Shown here: piece by piece, positions 1 to 13,652 of the stretch
Numbering within the stretch: the first letter of the stretch is position 1
Layout: every line of letters starts with the position of its first letter
DNA from: Anaspis maculata
Lineage: Eukaryota > Arthropoda > Insecta > Coleoptera > Scraptiidae
Direction of reading: 5' to 3'
DNA: 64,000 nt
Assembly (NCBI GenBank): GCA_949128115.1
Contig: OX421965.1
Coordinates: 56,352,012-56,416,011 of the forward strand
The notes under the pieces: model-generated
Databases searched by the model: none
Told to the model about the DNA's origin: nothing
Seen by the model: only the letters and a program-made list of their open reading frames with translations
Position numbers and translations under genes: made by a program

Positions 1-3000
1 ATTCAAAAAATCCAACGCCGTTTACTTCGTCATTTGCTTCACATTCGGGAGAACTCCTCGGTAATTGGCTTTTTGGTCATTTGCTGCAGAAGTTAGTGTC
101 AAAATCAAATTCTGTTATCCGCTCGGCTTCACCGATAAAAGTGTAGAACAATTTTTCGGGCTTAGGTTGCGCATTCAAAAAATCCAACGCCGTTTACTTC
201 GTCATTTGCTTCACAATCGGGAGAACTCCTCGGTAATTGGCTTTTTGGTCATTTGCTGCAGAAGTTAGTGTCAAAATCAAATTATGTTATCCGCTCGGCT
301 TCACCGATAAAAGTGTAGAACAATTTTTCGGGCTTAGGTTGCGCATTCAAAAAATCCAACGCCGTTTACTTCGTCATTTGCTTCACAATCGGGAGAACTC
401 CTCGGTAATTGGCTTTTTGGTCATTTGCTGCAGAAGTTAGTGTCAAAATCAAATTATGTTATCCGCTCGGCTTCACCGATAAAAGTGTAGAACAATTTTT
501 CGCGCTTAGGTTGCGCATTCAAAAAATCCAACGCCGTTTACTTCGTCATTTGCTTCACAATCGGGAGAACTCCTCGGTAATTGGCTTTTTGGTCATTTGC
601 TGCAGAAGTTAGTGTCAAAATCAAATTATGTTATCCGCTCGGCTTCACCGATAAAAGTGTAGAACAATTTTTCGGGCTTAGGTTGCGCATTCAAAAAATC
701 CAACGCCGTTTACTTCGTCATTTGCTTCACAATCGGGAGAACTCCTCGGTTATTGGCTTTTTGGTCATTTGCTGCAGAAGTTAGTGTCAAAATCAAATTC
801 TGTTATCCGCTCGGCTTCACCGATGAAAGTGTAGAACAATTTTTCGGGCTTAGGTTGCGCATTCAAAAAATCCAACGCCGTTTACTTCGTCATTTGCTTC
901 ACAATCGGGAGAACTCCTCGGTCATTGGCTTTTTGATCATTTGCTGCAGAAGTTAGTGTCAAAATCAAATTTTGTTATCCGCTCGGCTTCACCGATAAAA
1001 GTGAAGAACAATTTTTCGGGCTTAGGTTGCGCATTCAAAAAATCCAACGCCGTTTACTTCGTCATTTGCTTCACAATCGGGAGAACTCCTCGGTAATTGG
1101 CTTTTTGGTCATTTGCTGCAGAAGTTAGTGTCAAAATCAAATTCTGTTATCCGCTCGGCTTCACCGATGAAAGTGTAGAACAATTTTTCGGGCTTAGGTT
1201 GCGCATTCAAAAAATCCAACGCCGTTTACTTCGTCATTTGCTTCACAATCGGGAGAACTCCTCGGTCATTGGCTTTTTGGTCATTTGCTGCAGAAGTTAG
1301 TGTCAAAATCAAATTTTGTTATCCGCTCGGCTTCACCGATAAAAGTGTAGAACAATTTTTCGGGCTTAGGTTGCGCATTCAAAAAAACCAACGCCGTTTA
1401 CTTCGTCATTTGCTTCACAATCGGGAGAACTCCTCGGTAATTGGCTTTTTGGTCATTTGCTGCAGAAGTTAGTGTCAAAATCAAATTATGTTATCCGCTC
1501 GGCTTCACCGATAAAAGTGTAGAACAATTTTTCGGGCTTAGGTTGCGCATTCAAAAAATCCAACGCCGTTTACTTCGTCATTTGCTTCACAATCGGGAGA
1601 ACTCCTCGGTAATTGGCTTTTTGGTCATTTGCTGCAGAAGTTAGTGTCAAAATCAAATTAAGTTATCCGCTCGGCTTCACCGATAAAAGTGTAGAACAAT
1701 TTTTCGCGCTTAGGTTGCGCAATCAAAAAATCCAACGCCGTTTACTTCGTCATTTGCTTCACAATCGGGAGAACTCCTCGGTAATTGGCTTTTTGGTCAT
1801 TTGCTGCAGAAGTTAGTGTCAAAATCAAATTATGTTATCCGCTCGGCTTCACCGATAAAAGTGTAGAACAATTTTTCGCGCTTAAGTTGCGCATTCAAAA
1901 AATCCAACGCCGTTCACTTCGTCATTTGCTTCACAATCGGGAGAACTCCTCGGTAATTGGCTTTTTGGTCATTTGCTGCAGGAGTTAGTGTCAAAATCAA
2001 ATTATGTTATCCGCTCGGCTTCACCGATAAAAGTGTAGAACAATTTTTCGGGCTTAGGTTGCGCATTCAAAAAATCCAACGCCGTTTACTTCGTCATTTG
2101 CTTCACAATCGGGAGAACTCCTCGGTAATTGGCTTTTTGGTCATTTGCTGCAGAAGTTAGTGTCAAAATCAAATTATGTTATCCGCTCGGCTTCACCGAT
2201 AAAAGTGTAGAACAATTTTTCGCGCTTAGGTTGCGCATTAAAAAAATCCAACGCCGTTTACTTCGTCATTTGCTTCACAATCGGGAGAACTCCTCGGTAA
2301 TTGGCTTTTTGGTCATTTGCTGCAGAAGTTAGTGTCAAAATCAAATTTTGTTATCCGCTCGGCTTCACCGATAAAAGTGTAGAACAATTTTTCGGGCTTA
2401 GGTTGCGCATTCAAAAAATCCAACGCCGTTTACTTCGTCATTTGCTTCACAATCGGGAGAACTCCTCGGTAATTGGCTTTTTGGTCATTTGCTGCAGAAG
2501 TTAGTGTCAAAATCAAATTATGTTATCCGCTCGGCTTCACCGATAAAAGTGTAGAACAATTTTTCGCGCTTAGGTTGCGCATTAAAAAAATCCAACGCCG
2601 TTTACTTCGTCATTTGCTTCACAATCGGGAGAACTCCTCGGTAATTGGCTTTTTGGTCATTTGCTGCAGAAGTTAGTGTCAAAATCAAATTTTGTTATCC
2701 GCTCGGCTTCACCGATAAAAGTGTAGAACAATTTTTCGGGCTTAGGTTGCGCATTCAAAAAATCCAACGCCGTTTACTTCGTCATTTGCTTCACAATCGG
2801 GAGAACTTCTCGGTAATTGGCTTTTTGGTCATTTGCTGCAGAAGTTAGTGTCAAAATCAAATTATGTTATCCGCTCGGCTTCACCGATAAAAGTGTAGAA
2901 CAATTTTTCGGGCTTAGGTTGCGCATTCAAAAAATCCAACGCCGTTTACTTCGTCATTTGCTTCACAATCGGGAGAACTCCTCGGTAATTGGCTTTTTGG

Positions 3001-4020
3001 TCATTTGCTGCAGAAGTTAGTGTCAAAATCAAATTTTGTTATCCGCTCGGCTTCACCGATAAAAGTGTAGAACAATTTTTCGGGCTTAGGTTGCGCATTC
3101 AAAAAATCCAACGCCGTTTACTTCGTCATTTGCTTTACAATCGGGAGAACTCCTCGGTAATTGGCTTTTTGGTCATTTGCTGCAGAAGTTAGTGTCAAAA
3201 TCAAATTATGTTATCCGCTCGGCTTCACCGATAAAAGTGTAGAACAATTTTTCGCGCTTAGGTTGCGCATTCAAAAAATCCAACGCCGTTTACTTCGTCA
3301 TTTGCTACACAATCGGGAGAACTCCTCGGTAATTGGCTTTTTGGTCATTTGCTGCAGAAGTTAGTGTCAAAATCAAATTTTGTTATCCGCTCGGCTTCAC
3401 CGATAAAAGTGTAGAACAATTTTCCGGGCTTAGGTTGCGCATTCAAAAAATCCAACGCCGTTTACTTCGTCATTTGCTTCACAATCGGGAGAACTCCTCG
3501 GTAATTGGCTTTTTGGTCATTTGCTGCAGAAGTTAGTGTCAAAATCAAATTTTGTTATCCGCTCGGCTTCACCGATAAAAGTGTAGAACAATTTTTCGGG
3601 CTTAGGTTGCGCATTCAAGAAATCCAACGCCGTTTACTTCGTCATTTGCTTCACAATCGGGAATACTCCTCGGTAATTGGCTTTTTGGTCATTTGCTGCA
3701 GAAGTTACTGTCAAAATCAAATTTTGTTATCCGCTCGGCTTCACCGATAAAAGTGTAGAACAATTTTTCGGGCTTAGGTTGCGCATTCAAAAAATCCAAC
3801 GCCGTTTACTTCGTCATTTGCTTCACAATCGGGAGAACTCCTCGGTAATTGGCTTTTTGGTCATTTGCTGCAGAAGTTAGTGTCAAAATCAAATTATGTT
3901 ATCCGCTCGGCTTCACCGATAAAAGTGTAGAACAATTTTTCGCGCTTAGGTTGCGCATTCAAAAAATCCAACGCCGTTTACTTCGTCATTTGCTTCACAA
4001 TCGGGAGAACTCCTCGGTAA

Positions 4021-5568
4021 TTGGCTTTTTGGTCATTTGCTGCAGAAGTTAGTGTCAAAATCAAATTTTGTTATCCGCTCGGCTTCACCGATAAAAGTGT
4101 AGAACAATTCTTCGGGCTTAGGTTGCGCATTCAAAAAATCCAACGCCGTTTACTTCGTCATTTGCTTCACAATCGGGAGAACTCCTCGGTAATTGGCTTT
4201 TTGGTCATTTGCTGCAGAAGTTAGTGTCAAAATCAAATTATGTTATCCGCTCGGCTTCACCGATAAAAGTGTAGAACAATTTTTCGCGCTTAGGTTGCGC
4301 ATTCAAAAAATCCAACGCCGTTTACTTCGTCATTTGCTTCACAATCGGGAGAACTCCTCGGTAATTGGCTTTTTGGTCATTTGCTGCAGAAGTTAGTGTC
4401 AAAATCAAATTATGTTATCCGCTCGGCTTCACCGATAAAAGTGTAGAACAATTTTTCGGGCTTAGGTTGCGCATTCAAAAAATCCAACGCCGTTTACTTC
4501 GTCATTTGCTTCACAATCGGGAGAACTCCTCGGTAATTGGCTTTTTGGTCATTTGCTGCAGAAGTTAGTGTCAAAATCAAATTATGTTATCCGCTCGGCT
4601 TCACCGATAAAAGTGTAGAACAATTTTTCGCGCTTAGGTTGCGCATTCAAAAAATCCAACGCCGTTTACTTCGTCATTTGCTTCACAATCGGGAGAACTC
4701 CTCGGTAATTGGCTTTTTGGTCATTTGCTGCAGAAGTTAGTGTCAAAATCAAATTTTGTTATCCGCTCGGCTTCACCGATAAAAGTGTAGAACAATTTTT
4801 TGGGCTTAGGTTGCGCATTCAAAAAATCCAACGCCGTTTACTTCGTCATTTGCTTCACAATCGGGAGAACTCCTCGGTAATTGGCTTTTTGGTCATTTGC
4901 TGCAGAAGTTAGTGTCAAAATCAAATTTTGTTATCCGCTCGGCTTCACCGATAAAAGTGTAGAACAATTTTGCGGGCTTAGGTTGCGCATTCAAAAAATC
5001 CAACGCCGTTTACTTCGTCATTTGCTTCACAATCGGGAGAACTCCTCGGTAATTGGCTTTTCGGTCATTTGCTGCAGAAGTTAGTGTCAAAATCAAATTT
5101 TGTTATCCGCTCGGCTTTACCGATAAAAGTGTAGAACAATTTTTCGGGCTTAGGTTGCGCATTCAAAAAATCCAACGCCGTTTACTTCGTCATTTGCTTC
5201 ACAATCGGGAGAACTCCTCGGTAATTGGCTTTTTGGTCATTTGCTGCAGAAGTTAGTGTCAAAATCAAATTATGTTATCCGCTCGGCTTCACCGATAAAA
5301 GTGTAGAACAATTTTTCGCGCTTAGGTTGCGCATTCAAAAAATCCAACGCCGTTTACTTCGTCATTTGCTTCACAATCGGGAGAACTCCTCGGTAATTGG
5401 CTTTTTGGTCATTTGCTGCAGAAGTAAGTGTCAAAATCAAATTATGTTATCCGCTCGGCTTCACCGATAAAAGTGTAGAACAATTTTTCGCGCTTAGGTT
5501 GCGCATTCAAAAAATCCAACGCCGTTTACTTCGTCATTTGCTTCACAATCGGGAGAACTCCTCGGTAA
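4021..5568 (+). repeat. Nine-monomer block, copy 1 (repeated at 22,768-24,315)
   Basis: This run starts with a unit reading CAATTCTTCGGG and continues through an ordered set of variants. These include a TTTTTTGGGC unit (4,709), a unit ending in GGCTTTTCGG (junction near 5,053) and a unit with CGGCTTTACC (5,053). The same order recurs 18,747 bp away, which is 109 monomers minus the single base lost near 19,711. The first four units also match 10,213-10,900. Copies differ by a few private substitutions, such as TTTTGCGGG in the 4,881 unit. This is duplication of a block of monomers, not independent mutation. Confidence 0.75.
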
Positions 5569-7632
5569 TTGGCTTTTTGGTCATTTGCTGCAGAAGTTAG
5601 TGTCAAAATCAAATTATGTTATCCGCTCGGCTTCACCGATAAAAGTGTAGAACAAATTTTCGCGCTTAGGTTGCGCATTCAAAAAATCCAACGCCGTTTA
5701 CTTCGTCATTTGCTTCACAATCGGGAGAACTCCTCGGTAATTGGCTTTTTGGTCATTTGCTGCAGAAGTTAGTGTCAAAATCAAATTATGTTATCCGCTC
5801 GGCTTCACCGATAAAAGTGTAGAACAATTTTTCGCGCTTAGGTTGCGCATTCAAAAAATCCAACGCCGTTTACTTCGTCATTTGCTTCACAATCGGGAGA
5901 ACTCCTCGGTAATTGGCTTTTTGGTCATTTGCTGCAGAAGTTAGTGTCAAAATCAAATTATGTTATCCGCTCGGCTTCACCGATAAAAGTGTAGAACAAT
6001 TTTTCGCGCTTAGGTTGCGCATTCAAAAAATCCAACGCCGTTTACTTCGTCATTTGCTTCACAATCGGGAGGACTCCTCGGTAATTGGCTTTTCGGTCAT
6101 TTGCTGCAGAAGTTAGTGTCAAAATCAAATTTTGTTATCCGCTCGGCTTCACCGATAAAAGTGTAGAACAATTTTTCGGGCTTAGGTTGCGCATTCAAAA
6201 AATCCAACGCCGTTTACTTCGTCATTTGCTTCACAATCGGGAGAACTCCTCGGTAATTGGCTTTTTGGTCATTTGCTGCAGAAGTTAGTGTCAAAATCAA
6301 ATTATGTTATCCGCTCGGCTTCACCGATAAAAGTGTAGAACAATTTTTCGCGCTTAGGTTGCGCATTCAAAAAATCCAACGCCGTTTACTTCGTCATTTG
6401 CTTCACAATCGGGAGAACTCCTCGGTAATTGGCTTTTTGGTCATTTGCTGCAGAAGTTAGTGTCAAAATCAAATTATGTTATCCGCTCGGCTTCACCGAT
6501 AAAAGTGTAGAACAATTTTTCGCGCTTAGGTTGCGCATTCAAAAAATCCAACGCCGTTTACTTCGTCATTTGCTTCACAATCGGGAGAACTCCTCGGTAA
6601 TTGGCTTTTTGGTCATTTGCTGCAGAAGTTAGTGTCAAAATCAAATTATGTTATCCGCTCGGCTTCACCGATAAAAGTGTAGAACAATTTTTCGGGCTTA
6701 GGTTGCGCATTCAAAAAATCCAACGCCGTTTACTTCGTCATTTGCTTCACAATCGGGAGAACTCCTCGGTAATTGGCTTTTTGGTCATTTGCTGCAGAAG
6801 TTAGTGTCAAAATCAAATTTTGTTATCCGCTCGGCTTCACCGATAAAAGTGTAGAACAATTTTTCGGGCTTAGGTTGCGCATTCAAAAAATCCAACGCCG
6901 TTTACTTCGTCATTTGCTTCACAATCGGGAGAACTCCTCGGTAATTGGCTTTTTGGTCATTTGCTGCAGAAGTTAGTGTCAAAATCAAATTATGTTATCC
7001 GCTCGGCTTCACCGATAAAAGTGTAGAACAATTTTTCGCGCTTAGGTTGCGCATTCAAAAAATCCAACGCCGTTTACTTCGTCATTTGCTTCACAATCGG
7101 GAGAACTCCTCGGTAATTGGCTTTTTGGTCATTTGCTGCAGAAGTTAGTGTCAAAATCAAATTATGTTATCCGCTCGGCTTCACCGATAAAAGTGTAGAA
7201 CAATTTTTCGCGCTTAGGTTGCGCATTCAAAAAATCCAACGCCGTTTACTTCGTCATTTGCTTCACAATCGGGAGAACTCCTCGGTAATTGGCTTTTTGG
7301 TCATTTGCTGCAGAAGTTAGTGTCAAAATCAAATTATGTTATCCGCTCGGCTTCACCGATAAAAGTGTAGAACAATTTTTCGCGCTTAGGTTGCGCATTC
7401 AAAAAATCCAACGCCGTTTACTTCGTCATTTGCTTCACAATCGGGAGAACTCCTCGGTAATTGGCTTTTTGGTCATTTGCTGCAGAAGTTAGTGTCAAAA
7501 TCAAATTATGTTATCCGCTCGGCTTCACCGATAAAAGTGTAGAACAATTTTTCGGGCTTAGGTTGCGCATTCAAAAAATCCAACGCCGTTTACTTCGTCA
7601 TTTGCTTCACAATCGGGAGAACTCCTCGGTAA

Positions 7633-9352
7633 TTGGCTTTTTGGTCATTTGCTGCAGAAGTTAGTGTCAAAATCAAATTTTGTTATCCGCTCGGCTTCAC
7701 CGATAAAAGTGTAGAACAATTTTTCGGGCTTAGGTTGCGCATTCAAAAAATCCAACGCCGTTTACTTCGTCATTTGCTTCACAATCGGGAGAACTCCTCG
7801 GTAATTGGCTTTTCGGTCATTTGCTGCAGAAGTTAGTGTCAAAATCAAATTTTGTTATCCGCTCGGCTTCACCGATAAAAGTGTAGAACAATTTTTCGGG
7901 CTTAGGTTGCGCATTCAAAAAATCCAACGCCGTTTACTTCGTCATTTGCTTCACAATCGGGAGAACTCCTCGGTTATTGGCTTTTTGGTCATTTGCTGCA
8001 GAAGTTAGTGTCAAAATCAAATTATGTTATCCGCTCGGCTTCACCGATAAAAGTGTAGAACAATTTTTCGGGCTTAGGTTGCGCATTCAAAAAATCCAAC
8101 GCCGTTTACTTCGTCATTTGCTTCACAATCGGGAGAACTCCTCGGTAATTGGCTTTTTGGTCATTTGCTGCAGAAGTTAGTGTCAAAATCAAATTCTGTT
8201 ATCCGCTCGGCTTCACCGATGAAAGTGTAGAACAATTTTTCGGGCTTAGGTTGCGCATTCAAAAAATCCAACGCCGTTTACTTCGTCATTTGCTTCACAA
8301 TCGGGAGAACTCCTCGGTCATTGGCTTTTTGGTCATTTGCTGCAGAAGTTAGTGTCAAAATCAAATTTTGTTATCCGCTCGGCTTCACCGATAAAAGTGT
8401 AGAACAATTTTTCGGGCTTAGGTTGCGCATTCAAAAAATCCAACGCCGTTTACTTCGTCATTTGCTTCACAATCTGGAGAACTCCTCGGTAATTGGCTTT
8501 TTGGTCATTTGCTGCAGAAGTTAGTGTCAAAATCAAATTCTGTTATCCGCTCGGCTTCACCGATGAAAGTGTAGAACAATTTTTCGGGCTTAGGTTGCGC
8601 ATTCAAAAAATCCAACGCCGTTTACTTCGTCATTTGCTTCACAATCGGGAGAACTCCTCGGTCATTGGCTTTTTGGTCATTTGCTGCAGAAGTTAGTGTC
8701 AAAATCAAATTTTGTTATCCGCTCGGCTTCACCGATAAAAGTGTAGAACAATTTTTCGGGCTTAGGTTGCGCATTCAAAAAATCCAACGCCGTTTACTTC
8801 GTCATTTGCTCCACAATCGGGAGAACTCCTCGGTAATTGGCTTTTTGGTCATTTGCTGCAGAAGTTAGTGTCAAAATCAAATTATGTTATCCGCTCGGCT
8901 TCACCGATAAAAGTGTAGAACAATTTTTCGCGCTTAGGTTGCGCATTCAAAAAATCCAACGCCGTTTACTTCGTCATTTGCTTCACAATCGGGAGAACTC
9001 CTCGGTAATTGGCTTTTTGGTCATTTGCTGCAGAAGTTAGTGTCAAAATCAAATTTTGTTATCCGCTCGGCTTCACCGATAAAAGTGTAGAACAATTTTC
9101 CGGGCTTAGGTTGCGCATTCAAAAAATCCAACGCCGTTTACTTCGTCATTTGCTTCACAATCGGGAGAACTCCTCGGTAATTGGCTTTTTGGTCATTTGC
9201 TGCAGAAGTTAGTGTCAAAATCAAATTTTGTTATCCGCTCGGCTTCACCGATAAAAGTGTAGAACAATTTTCCGGGCTTAGGTTGCGCATTCAAAAAATC
9301 CAACGCCGTTTACTTCGTCATTTGCTTCACAATCGGGAGAACTCCTCGGTAA
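7633..9352 (+). repeat. Ten-monomer block, copy 1 (repeated at 15,717)
   Basis: An ordered series of rare variants marks this block: GGCTTTTCGG at 7,805, GGTTATTGG before 7,977, CCGATGAAAG units at 8,149 and 8,493, AATCTGGAGAAC near 8,473, a GCG unit at 8,837, and TTTTCCGGG units at 9,009 and 9,181. The whole series recurs exactly 8,084 bp (47 monomers) to the right. I noticed only about two differences between the copies: CCACAATC near 8,811 here and CAAACAATCC near 16,175 in the other copy. Two further TTTTCCGGG units (9,353 and 9,525) follow here but not in copy 2. Confidence 0.85.
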
Positions 9353-10212
9353 TTGGCTTTTTGGTCATTTGCTGCAGAAGTTAGTGTCAAAATCAAATTT
9401 TGTTATCCGCTCGGCTTCACCGATAAAAGTGTAGAACAATTTTCCGGGCTTAGGTTGCGCATTCAAAAAATCCAACGCCGTTTACTTCGTCATTTGCTTC
9501 ACAATCGGGAGAACTCCTCGGTAATTGGCTTTTTGGTCATTTGCTGCAGAAGTTAGTGTCAAAATCAAATTTTGTTATCCGCTCGGCTTCACCGATAAAA
9601 GTGTAGAACAATTTTCCGGGCTTAGGTTGCGCATTCAAAAAATCCAACGCCGTTTACTTCGTCATTTGCTTCACAATCGGGAGAACTCCTCGGTAATTGG
9701 CTTTTTGGTCATTTGCTGCAGAAGTTAGTGTCAAAATCAAATTTTGTTATCCGCTCGGCTTCACCGATAAAAGTGTAGAACAATTTTTCGGGCTTAGGTT
9801 GCGCATTCAAAAAATCCAACGCCGTTTACTTCGTCATTTGCTTCACAATCGGGAGAACTCCTCGGTAATTGGCTTTTTGGTCATTTATTGCAGAAGTTAG
9901 TGTCAAAATCAAATTTTGTTATCCGCTCGGCTTCACCGATAAAAGTGTAGAACAATTTTTCGGGCTTAGGTTGCGCATTCAAAAAATCCAACGCCGTTTA
10001 CTTCGTCATTTGCTTCACAATCGGGAGAACTCCTCGGTAATTGGCTTTTTGGTCATTTGCTGCAGAAGTTAGTGTCAAAATTAAATTATGTTATCCGCTC
10101 GGCTTCACCGATAAAAGTGTAGAACAATTTTTCGCGCTTAGGTTGCGCATTCAAAAAATCCAACGCCGTTCACTTCGTCATTTGCTTCACAATCGGGAGA
10201 ACTCCTCGGTAA

Positions 10213-10900
10213 TTGGCTTTTTGGTCATTTGCTGCAGAAGTTAGTGTCAAAATCAAATTTTGTTATCCGCTCGGCTTCACCGATAAAAGTGTAGAACAAT
10301 TCTTCGGGCTTAGGTTGCGCATTCAAAAAATCCAACGCCGTTTACTCCGTCATTTGCTTCACAATCGGGAGAACTCCTCGGTAATTGGCTTTTTGGTCAT
10401 TTGCTGCAGAAGTTAGTGTCAAAATCAAATTATGTTATCCGCTCGGCTTCACCGATAAAAGTGTAGAACAATTTTTCGCGCTTAGGTTGCGCATTCAAAA
10501 AATCCAACGCCGTTTACTTCGTCATTTGCTTCACAATCGGGAGAACTCCTTGGTAATTGGCTTTTTGGTCATTTGCTGCAGAAGTTAGTGTCAAAATCAA
10601 ATTATGTTATCCGCTCGGCTTCACCGATAAAAGTGTAGAACAATTTTTCGGGCTTAGGTTGCGCATTCAAAAAATCCAACGCCGTTTACTTCGTCATTTG
10701 CTTCACAATCGGGAGAACTCCTCGGTAATTGGCTTTTTGGTCATTTGCTGCAGAAGTTAGTGTCAAAATCAAATTATGTTATCCGCTCGGCTTCACCGAT
10801 AAAAGTGTAGAACAATTTTTCGCGCTTAGGTTGCGCATTCAAAAAATCCAACGCCGTTTACTTCGTCATTTGCTTCACAATCGGGAGAACTCCTCGGTAA
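10213..10900 (+). repeat. Four-monomer block shared with 4,021 and 22,768 blocks
   Basis: Four units repeat the start of the nine-monomer block: a CAATTCTTCGGG unit, a GCG unit, a GGG unit and a GCG unit. The second ends with CTCCTTGGTAA, a rare variant shared with the copy at 22,940 and absent from the copy at 4,193. The spacing to 4,021 is 6,192 bp, exactly 36 monomers. It also has a private TTTACTCCG change, so the three copies have since diverged slightly. Confidence 0.65.
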
Positions 10901-12448
10901 TTGGCTTTTTGGTCATTTGCTGCAGAAGTTAGTGTCAAAATCAAATTATGTTATCCGCTCGGCTTCACCGATAAAAGTGTAGAACAATTTTTCGCGCTTA
11001 GGTTGCGCATTCAAAAAATCCAACGCCGTTTACTTCGTCATTTGCTTCACAATCGGGAGAACTCCTCGGTAATTGGCTTTTTGGTCATTTGCTGCAGAAG
11101 TTAGTGTCAAAATCAAATTATGTTATCCGCTCGGCTTCACCGATAAAAGTGTAGAACAATTTTTCGCGCTTAGGTTGCGCATTCAAAAAATCCAACGCCG
11201 TTTACTTCGTCATTTGCTTCACAATCGGGAGAACTCCTCGGTAATTGGCTTTTCGGTCATTTGCTGCAGAAGTTAGTGTCAAAATCAAATTTTGTTATCC
11301 GCTCGGCTTCACCGATAAAAGTGTAGAACAATTTTTCGGGCTTAGGTTGCGCATTCAAAAAATCCAACGCCGTTTACTTCGTCATTTGCTTCACAATCGG
11401 GAGAACTCCTCGGTAATTGGCTTTTTGGTCATTTGCTGCAGAAGTTAGTGTCAAAATCAAATTATGTTATCCGCTCGGCTTCACCGATAAAAGTGTAGAA
11501 CAATTTTTCGCGCTTAGGTTGCGCATTCAAAAAATCCATCGCCGTTTACTTCGTCATTTGCTTCACAATCGGGAGAACTCCTCGGTAATTGGCTTTTTGG
11601 TCATTTGCTGCAGAAGTTAGTGTCAAAATCAAATTATGTTATCCGCTCGGCTTCACCGATAAAAGTGTAGAACAATTTTTCGCGCTTAGGTTGCGCATTC
11701 AAAAAATCCAACGCCGTTTACTTCGTCATTTGCTTCACAATCGGGAGAACTCCTCGGTAATTGGCTTTTTGGTCATTTGCTGCAGAAGTTAGTGTCAAAA
11801 TCAAATTCTGTTTTCCGCTCGGCTTCACCGATAAAAGTGTAGAACAATTTTTCGGGCTTAGGTTGCGCATTCAAAAAATCCAACGCTGTTTACTTCGTCA
11901 TTTGCTTCACAATCGGGAGAACTCCTCGGTAATTGGCTTTTTGGTCATTTGCTGCAGAAGTTAGTGTCAAAATCAAATTATGTTATCCGCTCGGCTTCAC
12001 CGATAAAAGTGTAGAACAATTTTTCGGGCTTAGGTTGCGCATTCAAAAAATCCAACGCCGTTTACTTCGTCATTTGCTTCACAATCGGGAGAACTCCTCG
12101 GTAATTGGCTTTTTGGTCATTTGCTGCAGAAGTTAGTGTCAAAATCAAATTATGTTATCCGCTCGGCTTCACCGATAAAAGTGTAGAACAATTTTTCGGG
12201 CTTAGGTTGCGCATTCAAAAAATCCAACGCCGTTTACTTCGTCATTTGCTTCACAATCGGGAGAACTCCTCGGTAATTGGCTTTTTGGTCATTTGCTGCA
12301 GAAGTTAGTGTCAAAATCAAATTTTGTTATCCGCTCGGCTTCACCGATAAAAGTGTAGAACAATTTTTCGGGCTTAGGTTGCGCATTCAAAAAATCCAAC
12401 GCCGTTTACTTCGTCATTTGCTTCACAATCGGGAGAACTCCTCGGTAA

Positions 12449-13652
12449 TTGGCTTTTTGGTCATTTGCTGCAGAAGTTAGTGTCAAAATCAAATTTTGTT
12501 ATCCGCTCGGCTTCACCGATAAAAGTGTAGAACAATTTTTCGGGCTTAGGTTGCGCATTCAAAAAATCCAACGCCGTTTACTTCGTCATTTGCTTCACAA
12601 TCGGGAGAACTCCTCGGTTATTGGCTTTTTGGTCATTTGCTGCAGAAGTTAGTGTCAAAATCAAATTATGTTATCCGCTCGGCTTCACCGATAAAAGTGT
12701 AGAACAATTTTTCGGGCTTAGGTTGCGCATTCAAAAAATCCAACGCCGTTTACTTCGTCATTTGCTTCACAATCGGGAGAACTCCTCGGTAATTGGCTTT
12801 TTGGTCATTTGCTGCAGAAGTTAGTGTCAAAATCAAATTCTGTTATCCGCTCGGCTTCACCGATGAAAGTGTAGAACAATTTTTCGGGCTTAGGTTGCGC
12901 ATTCAAAAAATCCAACGCCGTTTACTTCGTCATTTGCTTCACAATCGGGAGAACTCCTCGGTCATTGGCTTTTTGGTCATTTGCTGCAGAAGTTAGTGTC
13001 AAAATCAAATTTTGTTATCCGCTCGGCTTCACCGATAAAAGTGTAGAACAATTTTTCGGGCTTAGGTTGCGCATTCAAAAAATCCAACGCCGTTTACTTC
13101 GTCATTTGCTTCACAATCGGGAGAACTCCTCGGTTATTGGCTTTTTGGTCATTTGCTGCAGAAGTTAGTGTCAAAATCAAATTATGTTATCCGCTCGGCT
13201 TCACCGATAAAAGTGTAGAACAATTTTTCGGGCTTAGGTTGCGCATTCAAAAAATCCAACGCCGTTTACTTCGTCATTTGCTTCACAATCGGGAGAACTC
13301 CTCGGTAATTGGCTTTTTGGTCATTTGCTGCAGAAGTTAGTGTCAAAATCAAATTCTGTTATCCGCTCGGCTTCACCGATGAAAGTGTAGAACAATTTTT
13401 CGGGCTTAGGTTGCGCATTCAAAAAATCCAACGCCGTTTACTTCGTCATTTGCTTCACAATCGGGAGAACTCCTCGGTCATTGGCTTTTTGGTCATTTGC
13501 TGCAGAAGTTAGTGTCAAAATCAAATTTTGTTATCCGCTCGGCTTCACCGATAAAAGTGTAGAACAATTTTTCGGGCTTAGGTTGCGCATTCAAAAAATC
13601 CAACGCCGTTTACTTCGTCATTTGCTTCACAATCGGGAGAACTCCTCGGTAA
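12449..13652 (+). repeat. Trimeric higher-order repeat (516 bp)
   Basis: Units alternate in threes: an AAATTTTG unit, then an AAATTATG unit preceded by GGTTATTGG, then an AAATTCTG unit with CCGATGAAAG followed by GGTCATTGG. The order is seen at 12,449, 12,621 and 12,793 and again at 12,965, 13,137 and 13,309, and a further AAATTTTG unit follows at 13,481. The AAATTCTG, CCGATGAAAG and GGTCATTGG variants almost always travel together (also at 753, 1,097, 8,149, 8,493, 14,169, 16,233 and 16,577), so they form a linked haplotype that spans a monomer boundary. Confidence 0.7.

Noticed and set aside
65..236. CENP-B box in the monomer
   Set aside because: TTCG and CGGG both occur near the unit end (TTCG at offsets 134-137, CGGG at 154-157), but the distance between them does not fit the 17-bp box and the central A is not placed correctly.
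65..236. Hammerhead ribozyme in the satellite
   Set aside because: The CTGATGA core with a paired GAAA is not found in the 172-bp or 186-bp unit.
65..236. Insect telomere repeat (TTAGG)
   Set aside because: TTAGG appears once per monomer within CTTAGGTTGCG but never in tandem.
65..236. tRNA-derived or SINE origin of the monomer
   Set aside because: GGTTGCGCATTC superficially recalls a B box, but it does not match the consensus and no A box lies at the right distance.
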